Source: Tritrichomonas foetus (Eukaryota > Parabasalia > Tritrichomonadida > Tritrichomonadidae). From it: 64,000 bases of DNA. The DNA is taken from the NCBI GenBank assembly GCA_001839685.1, contig MLAK01000827.1, forward strand, positions 76,585 to 140,584. The letters are read 5' to 3'. The notes under the pieces were generated by a model that was not told where the DNA came from, ran no database searches, and worked only from the letters and a program-made list of their open reading frames with translations. Position 1 is the stretch's first letter, and each line of letters begins with the position of its first letter. A program made the translations under genes and the position numbers. Of the stretch, positions 30,003-41,600 are shown piece by piece.

Positions 30003-32084
30003 ATGGTCTTCCTCTTCTTGAAGTTATTATCAGCCACACTATATCAACCCAATGACTATGGAGAATTAGTAGAAGAGGCTGGTTTATCATTTGAAGTCAA
30101 CGGAAAATCATTATTAATTTTTAATAATCCTTCACAATTTGAAATTAAGACGCCCTATGGAATTCTTGCTGATAATTTTTCAGTTATAATTTATGATAAA
30201 TCCACAATTACAATTAAATTAAAAGATAATTCTGCGAGCATATTATGCTATTTCACAATATTCGATTATTCAAATTATAATAATTGTTATGATATGTATA
30301 CTTATGCAGGCAATAATTCATTAACTTATACAATCTCAAAAGAGGAAAACAGTGATTTGAAATTACAACATTATCGGAATTCTTATATTTTTGTTGCTTC
30401 TCAAAATATTCATGAAATCAATTTTTATACTTCTCAATTTCCAGCCTCTCCAAACTTTTATATAAAAATATTTACGCCAAATGGAACAGAAAAAGCTGAA
30501 TTATTCTTAACTAATGAAGAAAAATTGACTGGCCGCAGCTTTGTTATGTATCTGCACACAGATGGAAGCAAATTGTCTGGATCAGGTGGTATCAAGTCAT
30601 CTGAAATCAAGAGTTTAGTCAACGATACAAATTATGACTTTATCAGTGACCAAAAAAGTATTCCATTGACAATTAAACCAACTGAACCAGGTGATTATCA
30701 ATTTCTACTCACAGAAAAAACGTTATTCACTTTCCCTAATGATACAATTGTTATTTTCCATAATCCAATAAATTTCACTGGTATTTATAAAGAAATTCCT
30801 GTTCTTGGACTTGGAAAAAACGTATTCAAAGTAAGAATGAACACACCTGTCATAGTTACTCCTAATGAAGAAGCAACCTTATATTTGACAGTTGTAGATT
30901 TATCTAATTATGATTGTTTTTCCACTGAAGTTTACATTGGCAGTAATTTCATTTATAATGTTGGTGTTACATCAAGAGCAAATAATACAATGATTCCATC
31001 CAAAAAGATGTGTCAAGTTTTTTCGTCGGCCAATAAAATGAATTTTCATTTTTATAAATCAAACGAAGACAATGATAACGAGTTTATCGTGAATAATATA
31101 ACACTTTCATCAAAAGATTCAATATCAGTTACAGCGAAAACCGTCATTTCTACATTCAAATGCAACAAATTTGAGGGTTCTGCAGGAATCGAAAAATATT
31201 CAGTTGAAGAAGAAATTTGCACAGATTGCGTTTCAGGTGATTTCTCAGATTTATCAGAAAATGATTATCAAATTCCTATTTCAAAAGATGGATTTTCAAT
31301 GAAGATTTCTGGAAATTCATTCATTGTTTTACATAATCCTAATCATTTTGATAGGAAATTCGAATCAATTGGGAAAGTATTCAATAATTTCACATCTATG
31401 AATGCAACGTATCCTGGAGTTTTAACTCTGAAACCAAAAGCAGGAAATGAGAATCAAATTGCTTATTTCGTTGTATATCCAACAACACTAACACGTGCAC
31501 GATGTAACACATTAGATGCTTGGGCAGGACGTGATGCTTCTTTTGCTATAGTTTATTCAAATGATACTTATAATGTTTCAATGATTCCAAACCAAAATGT
31601 GTGTGTTTTATTTACGGCTGCTGAAGTTCAAAATTATCGATTCTTTACTAAAAACATCACAGATAGCAGTGAGTATTTAAATATTTATTCAAGTGATGAA
31701 TCACATATTCTAAAAATGCAACATACTACTGTTTTTTTATATCGTGCAAGAACTGTTTTAATGAAGTGGAATTCTGGATTATTATCAATTACTTCACAAA
31801 GAGATGCAGTTGGTTTATATAAAACTAAAATTCATAAGAAAATTGAAGGGCTTCAAAGCTATGATCGATTTATTCAAGGATCTGGTCTTTATTCATTTAT
31901 TTCACAAACATATTGCGGGAAAATGACATCACCACCATTTGAATATAAAGAAATATCGCCGATTCCTGAAGAAAAAGGATTAGATGCCGGTCAAATTGCA
32001 GGAATTGTAGTTGGTTGCGTTGTATTTGTATCAGTAACTATTACTATTGTTTTGTGTCTTGTGAAAAAGAAATCTGTTGCTTAA
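30003..32084 (+). CDS. Surface membrane protein with three tandem repeats
   Basis: The 693-residue product has a signal peptide (MVFLFLKLLSATLYQ), a large ectodomain and a C-terminal transmembrane helix at about 664-686, followed by the short basic tail VKKKSVA. The ectodomain consists of three diverged units of about 190-210 residues. Landmarks are LIFNNPSQF at 38, VIFHNPINF at 250 and IVLHNPNHF at 441; DYSNYNNC at 88, DLSNYDC at 299 and RARCNTLDAWAG at 498; and GSGGI near 193 and GSAGI near 392. Conserved Cys within units suggest disulphides. Many NxS/T sites are present. I do not recognise the unit as a named domain. It is probably a type I surface protein. The stop is followed by A-rich 3' DNA and, 260 bases on, by a repeat shared with the 23454 locus. 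Confidence 0.9.
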   Translation: MVFLFLKLLSATLYQPNDYGELVEEAGLSFEVNGKSLLIFNNPSQFEIKTPYGILADNFSVIIYDKSTITIKLKDNSASILCYFTIFDYSNYNNCYDMYTYAGNNSLTYTISKEENSDLKLQHYRNSYIFVASQNIHEINFYTSQFPASPNFYIKIFTPNGTEKAELFLTNEEKLTGRSFVMYLHTDGSKLSGSGGIKSSEIKSLVNDTNYDFISDQKSIPLTIKPTEPGDYQFLLTEKTLFTFPNDTIVIFHNPINFTGIYKEIPVLGLGKNVFKVRMNTPVIVTPNEEATLYLTVVDLSNYDCFSTEVYIGSNFIYNVGVTSRANNTMIPSKKMCQVFSSANKMNFHFYKSNEDNDNEFIVNNITLSSKDSISVTAKTVISTFKCNKFEGSAGIEKYSVEEEICTDCVSGDFSDLSENDYQIPISKDGFSMKISGNSFIVLHNPNHFDRKFESIGKVFNNFTSMNATYPGVLTLKPKAGNENQIAYFVVYPTTLTRARCNTLDAWAGRDASFAIVYSNDTYNVSMIPNQNVCVLFTAAEVQNYRFFTKNITDSSEYLNIYSSDESHILKMQHTTVFLYRARTVLMKWNSGLLSITSQRDAVGLYKTKIHKKIEGLQSYDRFIQGSGLYSFISQTYCGKMTSPPFEYKEISPIPEEKGLDAGQIAGIVVGCVVFVSVTITIVLCLVKKKSVA

Positions 32085-33259
32085 CAAAATCATGAGATTT
32101 TAAATGTCTAAACTTAATAAAAATATCATTCAAAATTTCATTTCAGATATTTTTTTCCCCTATTGATTGGATATCATTAAAAATACATATTTTTTCTTTT
32201 CTACAACAAACCACTTTATTATAATACTTATTTCTGAATTCAGATTGATAAAAAGAATGTAACTAAATAAGATTGTTTGATATTGCAAAAAGTTGTAGCA
32301 ATCAAAATGAATAACATGAGAGACTAATTAAATAAAATTATAGTTTTCTCTGAGATGAATATTTAAATTTGGTTTAAAATCATTCATTTTTGAAATAATT
32401 CATTTATCCTGAGTTGCATCACTAATTATAACAATATACAATTAATATACATCATTTTCCAAAATTTTCAAAAAGATATGAAAAATAGTGTCAAAGAAAA
32501 TCATCCAGATATCCACCCTATTTATTATTCACCTTTTCCTCAAACATAATTTGTATTAACCAAACAAAAAAATTATATATAATGATCCTTCTTCCTAAAT
32601 TTTTCCAAGAAAAAATGAAAAAGAATTCAAAAAAAAATCGGATATCATTTGTTCAATAAGAAATAAGAATCATTCGAAATAACCAAAAATGGATAATGTG
32701 ATATCAGTATACTGATTGAAATAGACTCCAGTAATTAATGAGAGATATGTATTCTTTTTCTCACCGACAATCAGGTTCTATTTCTGATCATAAGACGAAA
32801 TCCATTTCACGATTATTTCAATATTTGAATATTCACGCAAGCACAAACCATCTGTTCATTATAGTAAGGTATTAAACACCAATCGAAAATCAGGACGAAT
32901 CAGAAAGTATTTCACGTCGTGACTAATCGAGAACATAAAATTCGAATAAATAATGTAACTCGATGAATAATCAAGTATACTTTGTTGAAAAGAATGAATT
33001 AAAATATTATTTTTAATATAAATTTATTTGATATAATTTATATATTTCAAAAATATATTCACAATGAAACCCAAGATTTTCATGCGATCTAGATGTCCAC
33101 AGAAAATTTTCGGTTAGCTAAAGTTGATTAAATATTAGATTTGAAAATAAAAATGAAAATCGAAAATTACCGACAAAATTCTTTTATTTAGAGATTGTAT
33201 TTGTTCATAATTATTTTTCAAAAAAAATTACATTATATATTTTATATATATATAATTTT
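32085..33259. other. Convergent 1.2 kb intergenic region
   Basis: AT-rich DNA holding the second copy of the dispersed 3'-flank repeat and a (TA)n stretch near 33240-33256. No coding frame is supported. Confidence 0.5.
32343..32426 (+). repeat. Dispersed 3'-flank repeat, copy 2
   Basis: Similar to 24844-24929, in the same orientation and also downstream of a surface-protein gene. Confidence 0.6.
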
Positions 33260-34687
33260 TCACTTTGTAAACGAGCGTATTATCTTTTTCACCAAAGAAA
33301 CTTCTTCTTTAATTTCATTCTGTCTTGATTTGACAACATTCAATTCTTTCGCCATTGCCTTCAAAAGATCGCGAACATCTGGTTCTTCAAGATCAGTTAA
33401 AATTTGAGAATAATTAATAAAAACCTTTACGTCGTAATTTGGATCGTAGATAGGAAGTGTCTGGTTGAATTCAAATTCCCTGTATCGAGCAAAAGTACCA
33501 TTCATGTAAAATATTAACGATTTGGTAATATATGTGATGAAGATAGTAATTAATAAAACGTAGAAAGCAACTTTAAATGTTTTCTTGTCGTATTTGCTAA
33601 AGAAGGAATTCACTGATTCTGGAATTGAAATTGTGATTGATGTATTTAGTTTCGAATGTTCTCCTTCAGTTTCGATTTCAACACTTCTTTCTTGGACTGA
33701 GTCTGTTTTAGTTGTTGATGATAAATCAGATGATTTTGCACTTTGTTTATTTCTGACATTATCTTGATCACTTTCATCTTCGTCACCATCATCATCATTG
33801 AAATCAACTGATGGTTTATGTGCTAATTGAACAGAAACATTTACAATAGAATTTGTATATTCTGATTCAGAATATTCATTATTTTGAAGATCAATTAAAA
33901 CATTATTCTTTTCAGATCCTAAAGAAGAAGAATAGGATTCATTTTCAGAGAGTGGTTTTTCATCACTGACAGTTTCATCATCTTCATCAGAATCATGTTC
34001 AACTTTTTCACCTTCAATTTCACCATTTGACACAGATTCGGATTGTGTTTCTTCTTCTTTTTGGTTAGATGAAGAGCTTTCTGTTTGTTCTTCTTCCTCT
34101 TTCTGAGATTTGTTTTTTTGTTCTTTCTTCTCGATTGGTGGTGGATAATCATTCAGGGCCGTCATTTGCTTCAAAAAGATTCCGAAATCAACAGAATTAT
34201 ACTGTGGGAGCTCTGTCAAATAGCGCGATGTGTGAATTGCACGAAGAGAGTGAACCTTCACCTTCACGTCGGATATAATCTGCCTCTGATTAGCCACCAA
34301 AGCGAAATCTTTAAAACGACTCCAAGTCTGCCGCATCTCCTTCCTCCTTTGGAGGTGTTCCTTCCACTTTTGGATCGCCGTGTGAAGATAATTTCTATTT
34401 GTGATTGTTCTGGCTTTTGAAGCGTATAAAAATGTTATAACGGTTTGTATATCGGCTGCTCTGATTGTGTTTCTGATTATCTTCAGCCACATTTTTCGTC
34501 TCTTTCCGTGTTGATCGCGCGGTCGATTTTTTCCATGCAACTCGTCAAGTTTTTTCGTGAAAATGCTGAAGTTGAGTTGTGATAAGTGTCGAATAACGTC
34601 TTCAGAATTGGCAGAATCACTATGATCGAGGTTCATTTGTCGTTCTTTTTTTCGATTGAAGTTTTGAAGAAAGCCGTTAACGTCCAT
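33260..34687 (-). CDS. Acidic single-pass membrane protein
   Basis: The 475-residue product has no signal peptide. Residues 1-165 are basic and helical with several Trp/Arg-rich helices (IQKWKEHLQRRKEMRQTW), somewhat like IQ-type helices. Residues about 195-345 are acidic and Ser-rich, probably disordered. A hydrophobic helix at about 371-395 (AFYVLLITIFITYITKSLIF) is the only membrane segment. The last 60 residues form a short charged helix (VVKSRQNEIKEEVSLVKKI). It could be a tail-type or internal-membrane protein (ER or nuclear envelope) with a large cytosolic part. Family unknown. It is divergent from the coiled-coil gene at 35048. Confidence 0.85.
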   Translation of the reverse strand: MDVNGFLQNFNRKKERQMNLDHSDSANSEDVIRHLSQLNFSIFTKKLDELHGKNRPRDQHGKRRKMWLKIIRNTIRAADIQTVITFLYASKARTITNRNYLHTAIQKWKEHLQRRKEMRQTWSRFKDFALVANQRQIISDVKVKVHSLRAIHTSRYLTELPQYNSVDFGIFLKQMTALNDYPPPIEKKEQKNKSQKEEEEQTESSSSNQKEEETQSESVSNGEIEGEKVEHDSDEDDETVSDEKPLSENESYSSSLGSEKNNVLIDLQNNEYSESEYTNSIVNVSVQLAHKPSVDFNDDDGDEDESDQDNVRNKQSAKSSDLSSTTKTDSVQERSVEIETEGEHSKLNTSITISIPESVNSFFSKYDKKTFKVAFYVLLITIFITYITKSLIFYMNGTFARYREFEFNQTLPIYDPNYDVKVFINYSQILTDLEEPDVRDLLKAMAKELNVVKSRQNEIKEEVSLVKKIIRSFTK

Positions 34688-35047
34688 TTTTTAAAATGTA
34701 ACCACATTTTTGTAAAAATGAGTAGAATGATTAATTTTAATCTAACCATAATCTCGCGAATTTAGTGTAGTCTTGATTTTACCATCTTTTGCCAAGAGTG
34801 TTTTTAAATGTGTGTTACATAGATAGGAATTTAATAGTATTAATAATCCCGTTTATTTTGTATTTCGGTGATTTCATTTAAATAATCATTTCTTATTTTT
34901 GAAATAAATCAACAGGAAGATCATCATAGTAATCGAATACTATTGAAAAATCTTCTTTGATTTTCAAAAAATATTGATATTCAATTCCTCAAAAAGATCA
35001 TTATTAAAATCTATACGTTTAAAAATACAAAAATTACACCAAAATAG
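34688..35047. other. Divergent intergenic region
   Basis: Shared 5' region of two genes. No clear motif is seen. Confidence 0.45.
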
Positions 35048-36001
35048 ATGAGCACCTCTTCTTTTGAGACATCTTCATCACTTGTGACCGATCACGAGAT
35101 AAGTTTAAGTAACTCATCAGATGAATTTTCAACAGATGATCCAGTTTTACTCGATGTACTTCAATTAACCAAAAGACATAAAATTGAATCAAAGAAATTC
35201 GAAAGAGAACTATTACAAACAGAAAGAACTTCTAAAAAATGGACAAAAACACAGGTCGATACAGTAGCTGCTATCAAAGATGCCGAATTGACAACCAAAC
35301 AGCATGAGCTTGATAGATTGAGAGAAGAATTTCAGACAACTTTGGCCAATAAAGAAGCTGAAATTGATAATGAAATTCGACAAATCGATGTTGAAAGAGG
35401 GGAATTAGTCAGTCAAGTTCATTCATTAGAAATTGAACTTGGTGATATAAAAGATAAACGGAAGCATGATTTAATTCAAGTTCGTTCTGATCTCCAAAAT
35501 GCACTCCGTGAATTAGAACAAAAACAAGCCAATCACGCTAATCAGATTCAAAAACTTCAAGAGGCGTTGCAGGCTGTTACTGAAAAACATAAACATGATA
35601 TTGAACTTCTTAATGAGGAAGCTGCAACAGGAGACCACTTAATTGACATTGACTCACAAAAAATACAAGCAGACATTGAAAGAGTGAGGAGGCAGCTTTC
35701 AAAAACTGATCAGATTCATAACAGACGAATGGCAGAAGCTACACAGGCAATTGAAATGCTCCAAAATGAAATCGAATCTTCTAAAAATCGATCACGTCAG
35801 AATATTAATGAAACTGAAAACAATAGAGCGAAATATGCACAATTACAAGCAGATTTATTAAAGGCTGAAGAACAAACTGAAATTCTTTCTGCTCAATTAA
35901 CAGATGCGGAACAACAAAAATCTGAAATGAGGCAGGAAGTAGTTAAACTTAACCGCTCATTATGGAATGAAAGAAGAACCAAATTATTGCGATCTGATTA
36001 A
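35048..36001 (+). CDS. Coiled-coil protein
   Basis: The 317-residue product has a Ser/Asp-rich head (residues 1-38) and then continuous heptad-rich coiled coil to the C terminus, with Gln/Glu/Lys/Leu-rich repeats (ALRELEQKQANHANQIQKL). There is no membrane segment. A structural cytoskeletal role is likely. The family is not recognised. It converges with the Myb gene at 36558. Confidence 0.85.
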   Translation: MSTSSFETSSSLVTDHEISLSNSSDEFSTDDPVLLDVLQLTKRHKIESKKFERELLQTERTSKKWTKTQVDTVAAIKDAELTTKQHELDRLREEFQTTLANKEAEIDNEIRQIDVERGELVSQVHSLEIELGDIKDKRKHDLIQVRSDLQNALRELEQKQANHANQIQKLQEALQAVTEKHKHDIELLNEEAATGDHLIDIDSQKIQADIERVRRQLSKTDQIHNRRMAEATQAIEMLQNEIESSKNRSRQNINETENNRAKYAQLQADLLKAEEQTEILSAQLTDAEQQKSEMRQEVVKLNRSLWNERRTKLLRSD

Positions 36002-36557
36002 TCTATTTTCGAATTGGATATTATTAATATCAATAAATATTTTTATATTCCTCTTTCTTTTTAATATGTTTATTCATTGGAAGATCATTATTTAATAATA
36101 TCTTTAATAATTTGTTTTCATGATCATCTAATGCTGAGAAAAATCGATACATTTAGATACAGAAGCAAAGTTCAATAATAATGCATCATTTTTGTTAATC
36201 AAGAAAAATGTTCCAATAAGTTACAAGAAATCATTTCATGAAATAAATATTGATCAACATAAATGATCAAATCTTGGAATCAGGCCTAATGATTGATAAA
36301 AAAATTATCATAATTAGGTGTGCTTCAAGAAAGAAAATTACAAATGACAAATTGGAATATCAAAAAGATGAAATAATTGGAAAAAAAAATCACCTCAATA
36401 AAAACCAAATATAAATGAAATGAACATAGAATGAATTTCATTATAAATCTTTTCATATTTCCATGGAAAATGAACCTATCACAAAAAAAATCATGGCATA
36501 TTTTTATCTCTATTTCTATATCTAATTTACTATAAGGTTTTTGTCCTATTTTAACGA
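36002..36557. other. Convergent intergenic region
   Basis: AT-rich 3' flanks of the coiled-coil and Myb genes. An 81-codon Phe/Ile-rich frame at 36325-36570 overlaps the Myb 3' end and is not supported. Confidence 0.5.
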
Positions 36558-37472
36558 TTAATAACAGCAATTTGTTGGCACTTCGAATGATAAATTTAGG
36601 CCACAGTCATCCCAAGCATGGTTGCTGATATCTTCTGCCCAATCATCTAATGAATCAGTATCTTTTTCCTTTTTAATAGTATCTTTCAAAGATTTACACA
36701 CTATCGTGTTTTTCCTTTGAATTCTTGACAAGTGAACACAATTTTTTGAGCTTGTATTATTGCCTTTATAAAAAGCATAATTTCCATTATTATTCATTTT
36801 GACTTGTTTTAAGCAATTCATGTATGAATAACTTCCGAACAGAGGTGTGGTGGGTAAATTCGAATTTTGGCATGAATAGTGTCTGTAATCTTGTACAACG
36901 CTATTCTTGCAATATTGATTATTTAATCTGTTGTTGTTGGTTATTAGAGAATTATTTCGGCACGTATTTAATAAATTCGTGTTATTACATTTGATACAAT
37001 TTCCACAAGTTGGACAGCAATAGTAATTATTACATATTATACAGTAAGTACACATTGGACTTCTTATATTATTTTTGCATTTTGGGCAACAGCAGAAACT
37101 TGACTTTTCAGTGAGCATTTTTAGATTACGCTGGAGTTGTCTGTTCAAAAAGAGCCATCTATTTTTCACAGTGATGTCTGTCCGATTGGTGAAAAAGGAA
37201 GCGATTTTTTTCCACTGATGTCCAAATTCATTATATTTTTCTTGCAAAAGTGCATCTTCTGCCTCTGTAAATGGCTGAGTGGAAACTTCAGGTGATAAAT
37301 AATGTCTCCATCTTTCGCGACATTGGCGGGTATTTCGGCCCTCCATGGCTGCGGCGATTTTATTCCAATCATTGTCACCATGAATAGCGACGAGATCGCA
37401 AAGAATCGCATCTTCTTCTGGTGTGAACTTTGCCTTTTTGTGAGTTGTTGAGTTTGGACTTTGAGCTTTCAT
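36558..37472 (-). CDS. R2R3 Myb protein with Cys-rich cluster
   Basis: The 304-residue product has two Myb repeats. Repeat 1 spans about residues 14-58, where the first Trp position is Phe16, followed by W36 and W55 (TRQCRERW). Repeat 2 spans about 64-110 with F68, W87 and W106 (ITVKNRW). Directly after, residues 127-171 hold 13 Cys in closely spaced pairs (CCCPKC, CTYCIIC, CCPTCGNCIKC), which looks like a metal-binding knuckle. The rest is Asn-rich and ends with an acidic stretch. Small trichomonad Mybs usually lack such a cluster, so the combination is unusual. Nuclear DNA binding is expected. TCATA lies upstream of the ATG. Confidence 0.92.
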   Translation of the reverse strand: MKAQSPNSTTHKKAKFTPEEDAILCDLVAIHGDNDWNKIAAAMEGRNTRQCRERWRHYLSPEVSTQPFTEAEDALLQEKYNEFGHQWKKIASFFTNRTDITVKNRWLFLNRQLQRNLKMLTEKSSFCCCPKCKNNIRSPMCTYCIICNNYYCCPTCGNCIKCNNTNLLNTCRNNSLITNNNRLNNQYCKNSVVQDYRHYSCQNSNLPTTPLFGSYSYMNCLKQVKMNNNGNYAFYKGNNTSSKNCVHLSRIQRKNTIVCKSLKDTIKKEKDTDSLDDWAEDISNHAWDDCGLNLSFEVPTNCCY

Positions 37473-38649
37473 TCGAATATTGTTTACAAAAATATGATCA
37501 GAAAGGTTTGTCTTTATATTATAACTTCACAATTATCTCAAAGAATTCTATTTTTGAATATTTTGCTAATCAATATTTGTGATAAAATGTTTATAAATCA
37601 TTGAAAATTGACTATTTCTTCATTTCTTATTCGAAAGTTTTCTGAGCATGATCAAAATTAACATTTCAGAAAAAATTAATCATATTCAAAAAATACAGTA
37701 CAGTTATATAGAATTTTAAGAAATTAAACTTTTTAAGTATTGTGTAATTTTATATTACAGAAATATTTGAATCATTTCAGAAATAAAATTATTGAAAATT
37801 CGATTAAATGAATTTTTGAATTGAAATCTATATTTGAATGATTATGACAAGCGAAAAAGTATGAATATAAAATGTATATAATTTGTTGCTTGTAACTTTT
37901 TGTGAATAAAAATAACAATCATCGTAAAATTATTTATCTCCAAAGTTTCTTTTCAAAGCTAGAAAAGATTGAATTTTTTTTACAAACATTTTCACTTTTA
38001 TTTCTTTATCATCAGTTTCTAAATGACCCAAATATTCAATTCTTTCATGAAAGTATGAAATAAGATGAAAATTAATTAATAATACTTACTTTTCAATGAT
38101 ACTGGAAAATACTTCATATGAAATGTGATGATTGTCAATAAAAGTCCAAATTCTTCTGATTATTTAATAAATTAGCAAAAATGTGGGTTTTTCTGATTTG
38201 TACTTTTATAAATATGGTTCAATGAATCAATTCATCAACATAATAGGATATGTGAATCATTCATTTCTTTCAAAAAAGTGAAAAATCATTTTAAACTAGA
38301 TGACTAGAATTACAAGGAACAACAAAATGATATATAAAAAGCCAAAAATTTAGTTCATCAATTATAATTCCAATTTATTCCATTTTCTAATGTCGTATGT
38401 TACATTTTAGTGACTAGAAAAATAAGTATTGATTGAACTGACTTTTGGATGATAAGCAATCCAGAGGGAAGTCATAATTTAGTAGTTAGAACTCCAATAT
38501 TGTCTGACACCTAATAAATTTGTCTATAATAATTACTATAGTTTCAAAGATTTTTTTAAATAGAATTAATTCATTTTTTAAAAAAAAAAAATAAATAAAT
38601 AAATAAAAAAGAAGGAGGTGATACATACATACATTTATTTCGTGATAAA
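37473..38649. other. 1.2 kb intergenic region
   Basis: Upstream of the Myb gene and downstream of the HEAT-like gene. No coding frame is seen. At 38579-38637 there are A-rich, TAAA-type and ATAC-type simple repeats. Confidence 0.5.
38579..38637. repeat. Simple repeats (A-rich, TAAA, ATAC)
   Basis: An A run followed by about four TAAA units and, 20 bases on, three ATAC units, at the 3' side of the 38650 gene. Confidence 0.7.
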
Positions 38650-41600
38650 TCAGTTAATAACAGTTTGAACAAGTGCAGCAATTTGCATTTGATCTTTTTC
38701 TTCAACATTTGGCATTTGGTTGATAAGCATTTCAATGAAATTCGAATTACTTTTATCAGCTTTTTCAATCAATGTGGAAACAGATGAAATACACTGGCTT
38801 GTGAATTGATTTCTATTCATCATTTCCATAAATCGATTCAAAAATTCATCTTTACTTGATTCAAAAACTTTATTTCCTAGTAATTTCATTGTTACATGTT
38901 TCCACTCAATTTCTTTATCATTTAAATATTCATTATTTTCTATTTCAGCGTGAAATTCATGCTGTAATTGATCACTTTCGTTTTCATTGGGATTTTTGAT
39001 AGATGTTGAGTTTTCTTTTAATTGATAATTTTTACCTTTTGTTGGATGACTAGATTGTTCAAGTTGTTGATTTAATTTCTGAATGAGTTTGAAAATTATT
39101 TCGTCATTTGAAGAAAAAACGATAAGTGATGGAATTATGGGAACAAGCGATTCAATGTCAATTTCAACAAATTGTGAAATGTCTAACAAAACTTGTGAGA
39201 ATTTGGGTAAATCTTCCATGGCTTTCATTGCAAAAGAATCCCAAAATAATTTAACTGAATCAATGGATGCATTCGTAAGAAACGAAACAACATATTTAAT
39301 TGGACATGATTTAGAATTTCCCATAATACAATTAATTAATAATAAAATAAAACTTTCAGATAAATCATCCCATACTTCTGAATCAATTTTTTCAAATATT
39401 TGAGAAAGATCATCCAAATCATCAGCAGTAAGATTTTTTAATGCATAATTTAAGAATGAATGACTCATCTCTAACGAGCATGCAGCAAAAGCCAATGAAA
39501 ATTGTTTGGTATATTCTGTTGGCTTTTCAGGAAATCCAGATAAGATTAATTGAAGAGCTAACGGATGCTCATCAGCTGCTTTTTTAGCATAATCTGATAA
39601 ATTATGAAATTCATGGTCATTAAAAAGTGCACGAAACATTGGTGATTCGATTGATTCATTTTGCCGAATGATACCAATAAATAATTGGGCCCAAATTTCA
39701 TTATCAGCATCGTTAATGACATTTCCTAGCATCGGAATTGTTTTTCTCGCAAACCATAAAAATCTTTCACTAACGTCATCAGATATCATGTTGTCTGCAA
39801 GATAAGAAGCAAGTGCTTCTGCACTTTTTTTATTTCTGATAATTCGATTTATGATTTTTTCGAACATTCCATCTTGGAATTCTAATTTCGTTTGTGAAAC
39901 CAAAACAGATAAAACTGAATAAAGCCTCATTTGAGAAATCAGATCAATAATATCCATAAAAACAGATATTACATCTTCATTTTTATCATCACTCATTTCA
40001 ATCAAACCTGTTATTATTTTTGTATCGAAACGAAACTCTTCAATGCCTTTTATTTCTAATAAATATTTAATTGTAAGCGCAATTCCTTCATGATGAATAG
40101 GTAGAAGAAGTGGATCAGTGAATTTTTCAAGAAGTTCTGTAATAATTTCAAATGTTTGAGAAGTCATTAAATTTTTGGATAAATAATGACAAACAATTTT
40201 ACATAAATCATTTCCAGTCATATTTTCTCTAAATTCAATTGGTTTAGGTGAATGCGCCTTTGGCATTGATACTATTTGATTTCGAATACTACATTGTAAA
40301 ACAATCAAATCATGAATTATATTTGATGCAAGTCTCCCATATTGTTCAGAACAAATTAAAGGCAAAGTATTTACGATCAATGTATTAATATTCGATATTA
40401 ATTTGGTTAAATCGCTATTTCCTTGATTGATCTTAATAGTTTTACAATAATTACAAATGTCATGCATGACTTCACAAATTCGACTCCATTCTTTATGATG
40501 CAGAAAATTTGGAAACATTGGGAGAGAAATATTAATAAAAACAAATATCGAGGGATTGGACTCCATTAAAACTAAATATAATTGCTGTGCTGCTTTTAAT
40601 ACACTTGAAAATACTTTCTCGGATGAATTTCTAACAAGTTCTGCAGTATATTCTAGTGCACTCTCATATCTATCACCAGCACGAATAGGTCTTAGTCTAA
40701 CGAGTGAAGCAAGTGTTGAAAGAATTGATGAATGTTGAGTTTCGTCATAACTAATACCAGAATTATTCCTTTCAACTTGTTCTTTCAGATGATTAGTCAC
40801 ATATGTTACAAGAAAATCTTTAAATGGAAAAACCTGATCCATTTGAACTTCTTGCCATTGATAAATGTGAAAACACATTTTTCTGATTGCAAATAAAGCA
40901 GCATGTGCAACATCGGAATTCTTTGGTTGTGTCGTTAAATGCTTATTCATAAAAGATGTTGCAAAAGGAAGAAAATCAGAAATAAAGAATGATGAATCAA
41001 TAAAGGCAGAGCAATATCCAATAGTTTTGAATACAACAACAAGGGTATTTTCACTAGTTTCGGACGTTTTAAATATAAAAAACACTCTTTTTCGTGTTAC
41101 ACTATTTGTAATAAAAGCATCAATATAAGAAATTGCAATATCTGGATGAGAATGTGCAATTAAGGCAACCATTCGACCAAATAAATCTGGACTAGTATTT
41201 GCATAAGGAACAGCTTTTTGCAAAGCACTCAAAATAATATGCCTTGGTAACCTCTGCAATGAAATAGCCAAAAACAACATTGATTGTCCAGGTAAAATCA
41301 TAAGAAACGTCAATGCAAGACTATGAATTAATTCAAGGTCAAGAATCTCGATTGAATTTGAATAAGCAGCAAGAATTTCAAGTTTGGAGCCTTTATGCTT
41401 TGAAATTTGAATATTTGATAGAAATTCAACAGAAAATTGATTATTTAATGAAGCTGCAGATGGTCCAAGAAGTGGCATAAGTTCAGGGAAATCAGAAACA
41501 GAAGAAATGACATTACAAAATAAAGTAGTTGTTGTTGTAGGAGCACCAGGGATCATTTCGTCATCTGATTCAATACTTTTTAATTGTGCAAATTCCGAAA

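Noticed and set aside
36325..36570. 81-codon minus-strand frame overlapping the Myb 3' end
   Set aside because: Phe/Ile-rich noise overlapping a well-supported gene.
39083..39403. 106-codon frame antisense to the HEAT-like gene
   Set aside because: Antisense shadow; the minus-strand frame is open for 1468 codons.
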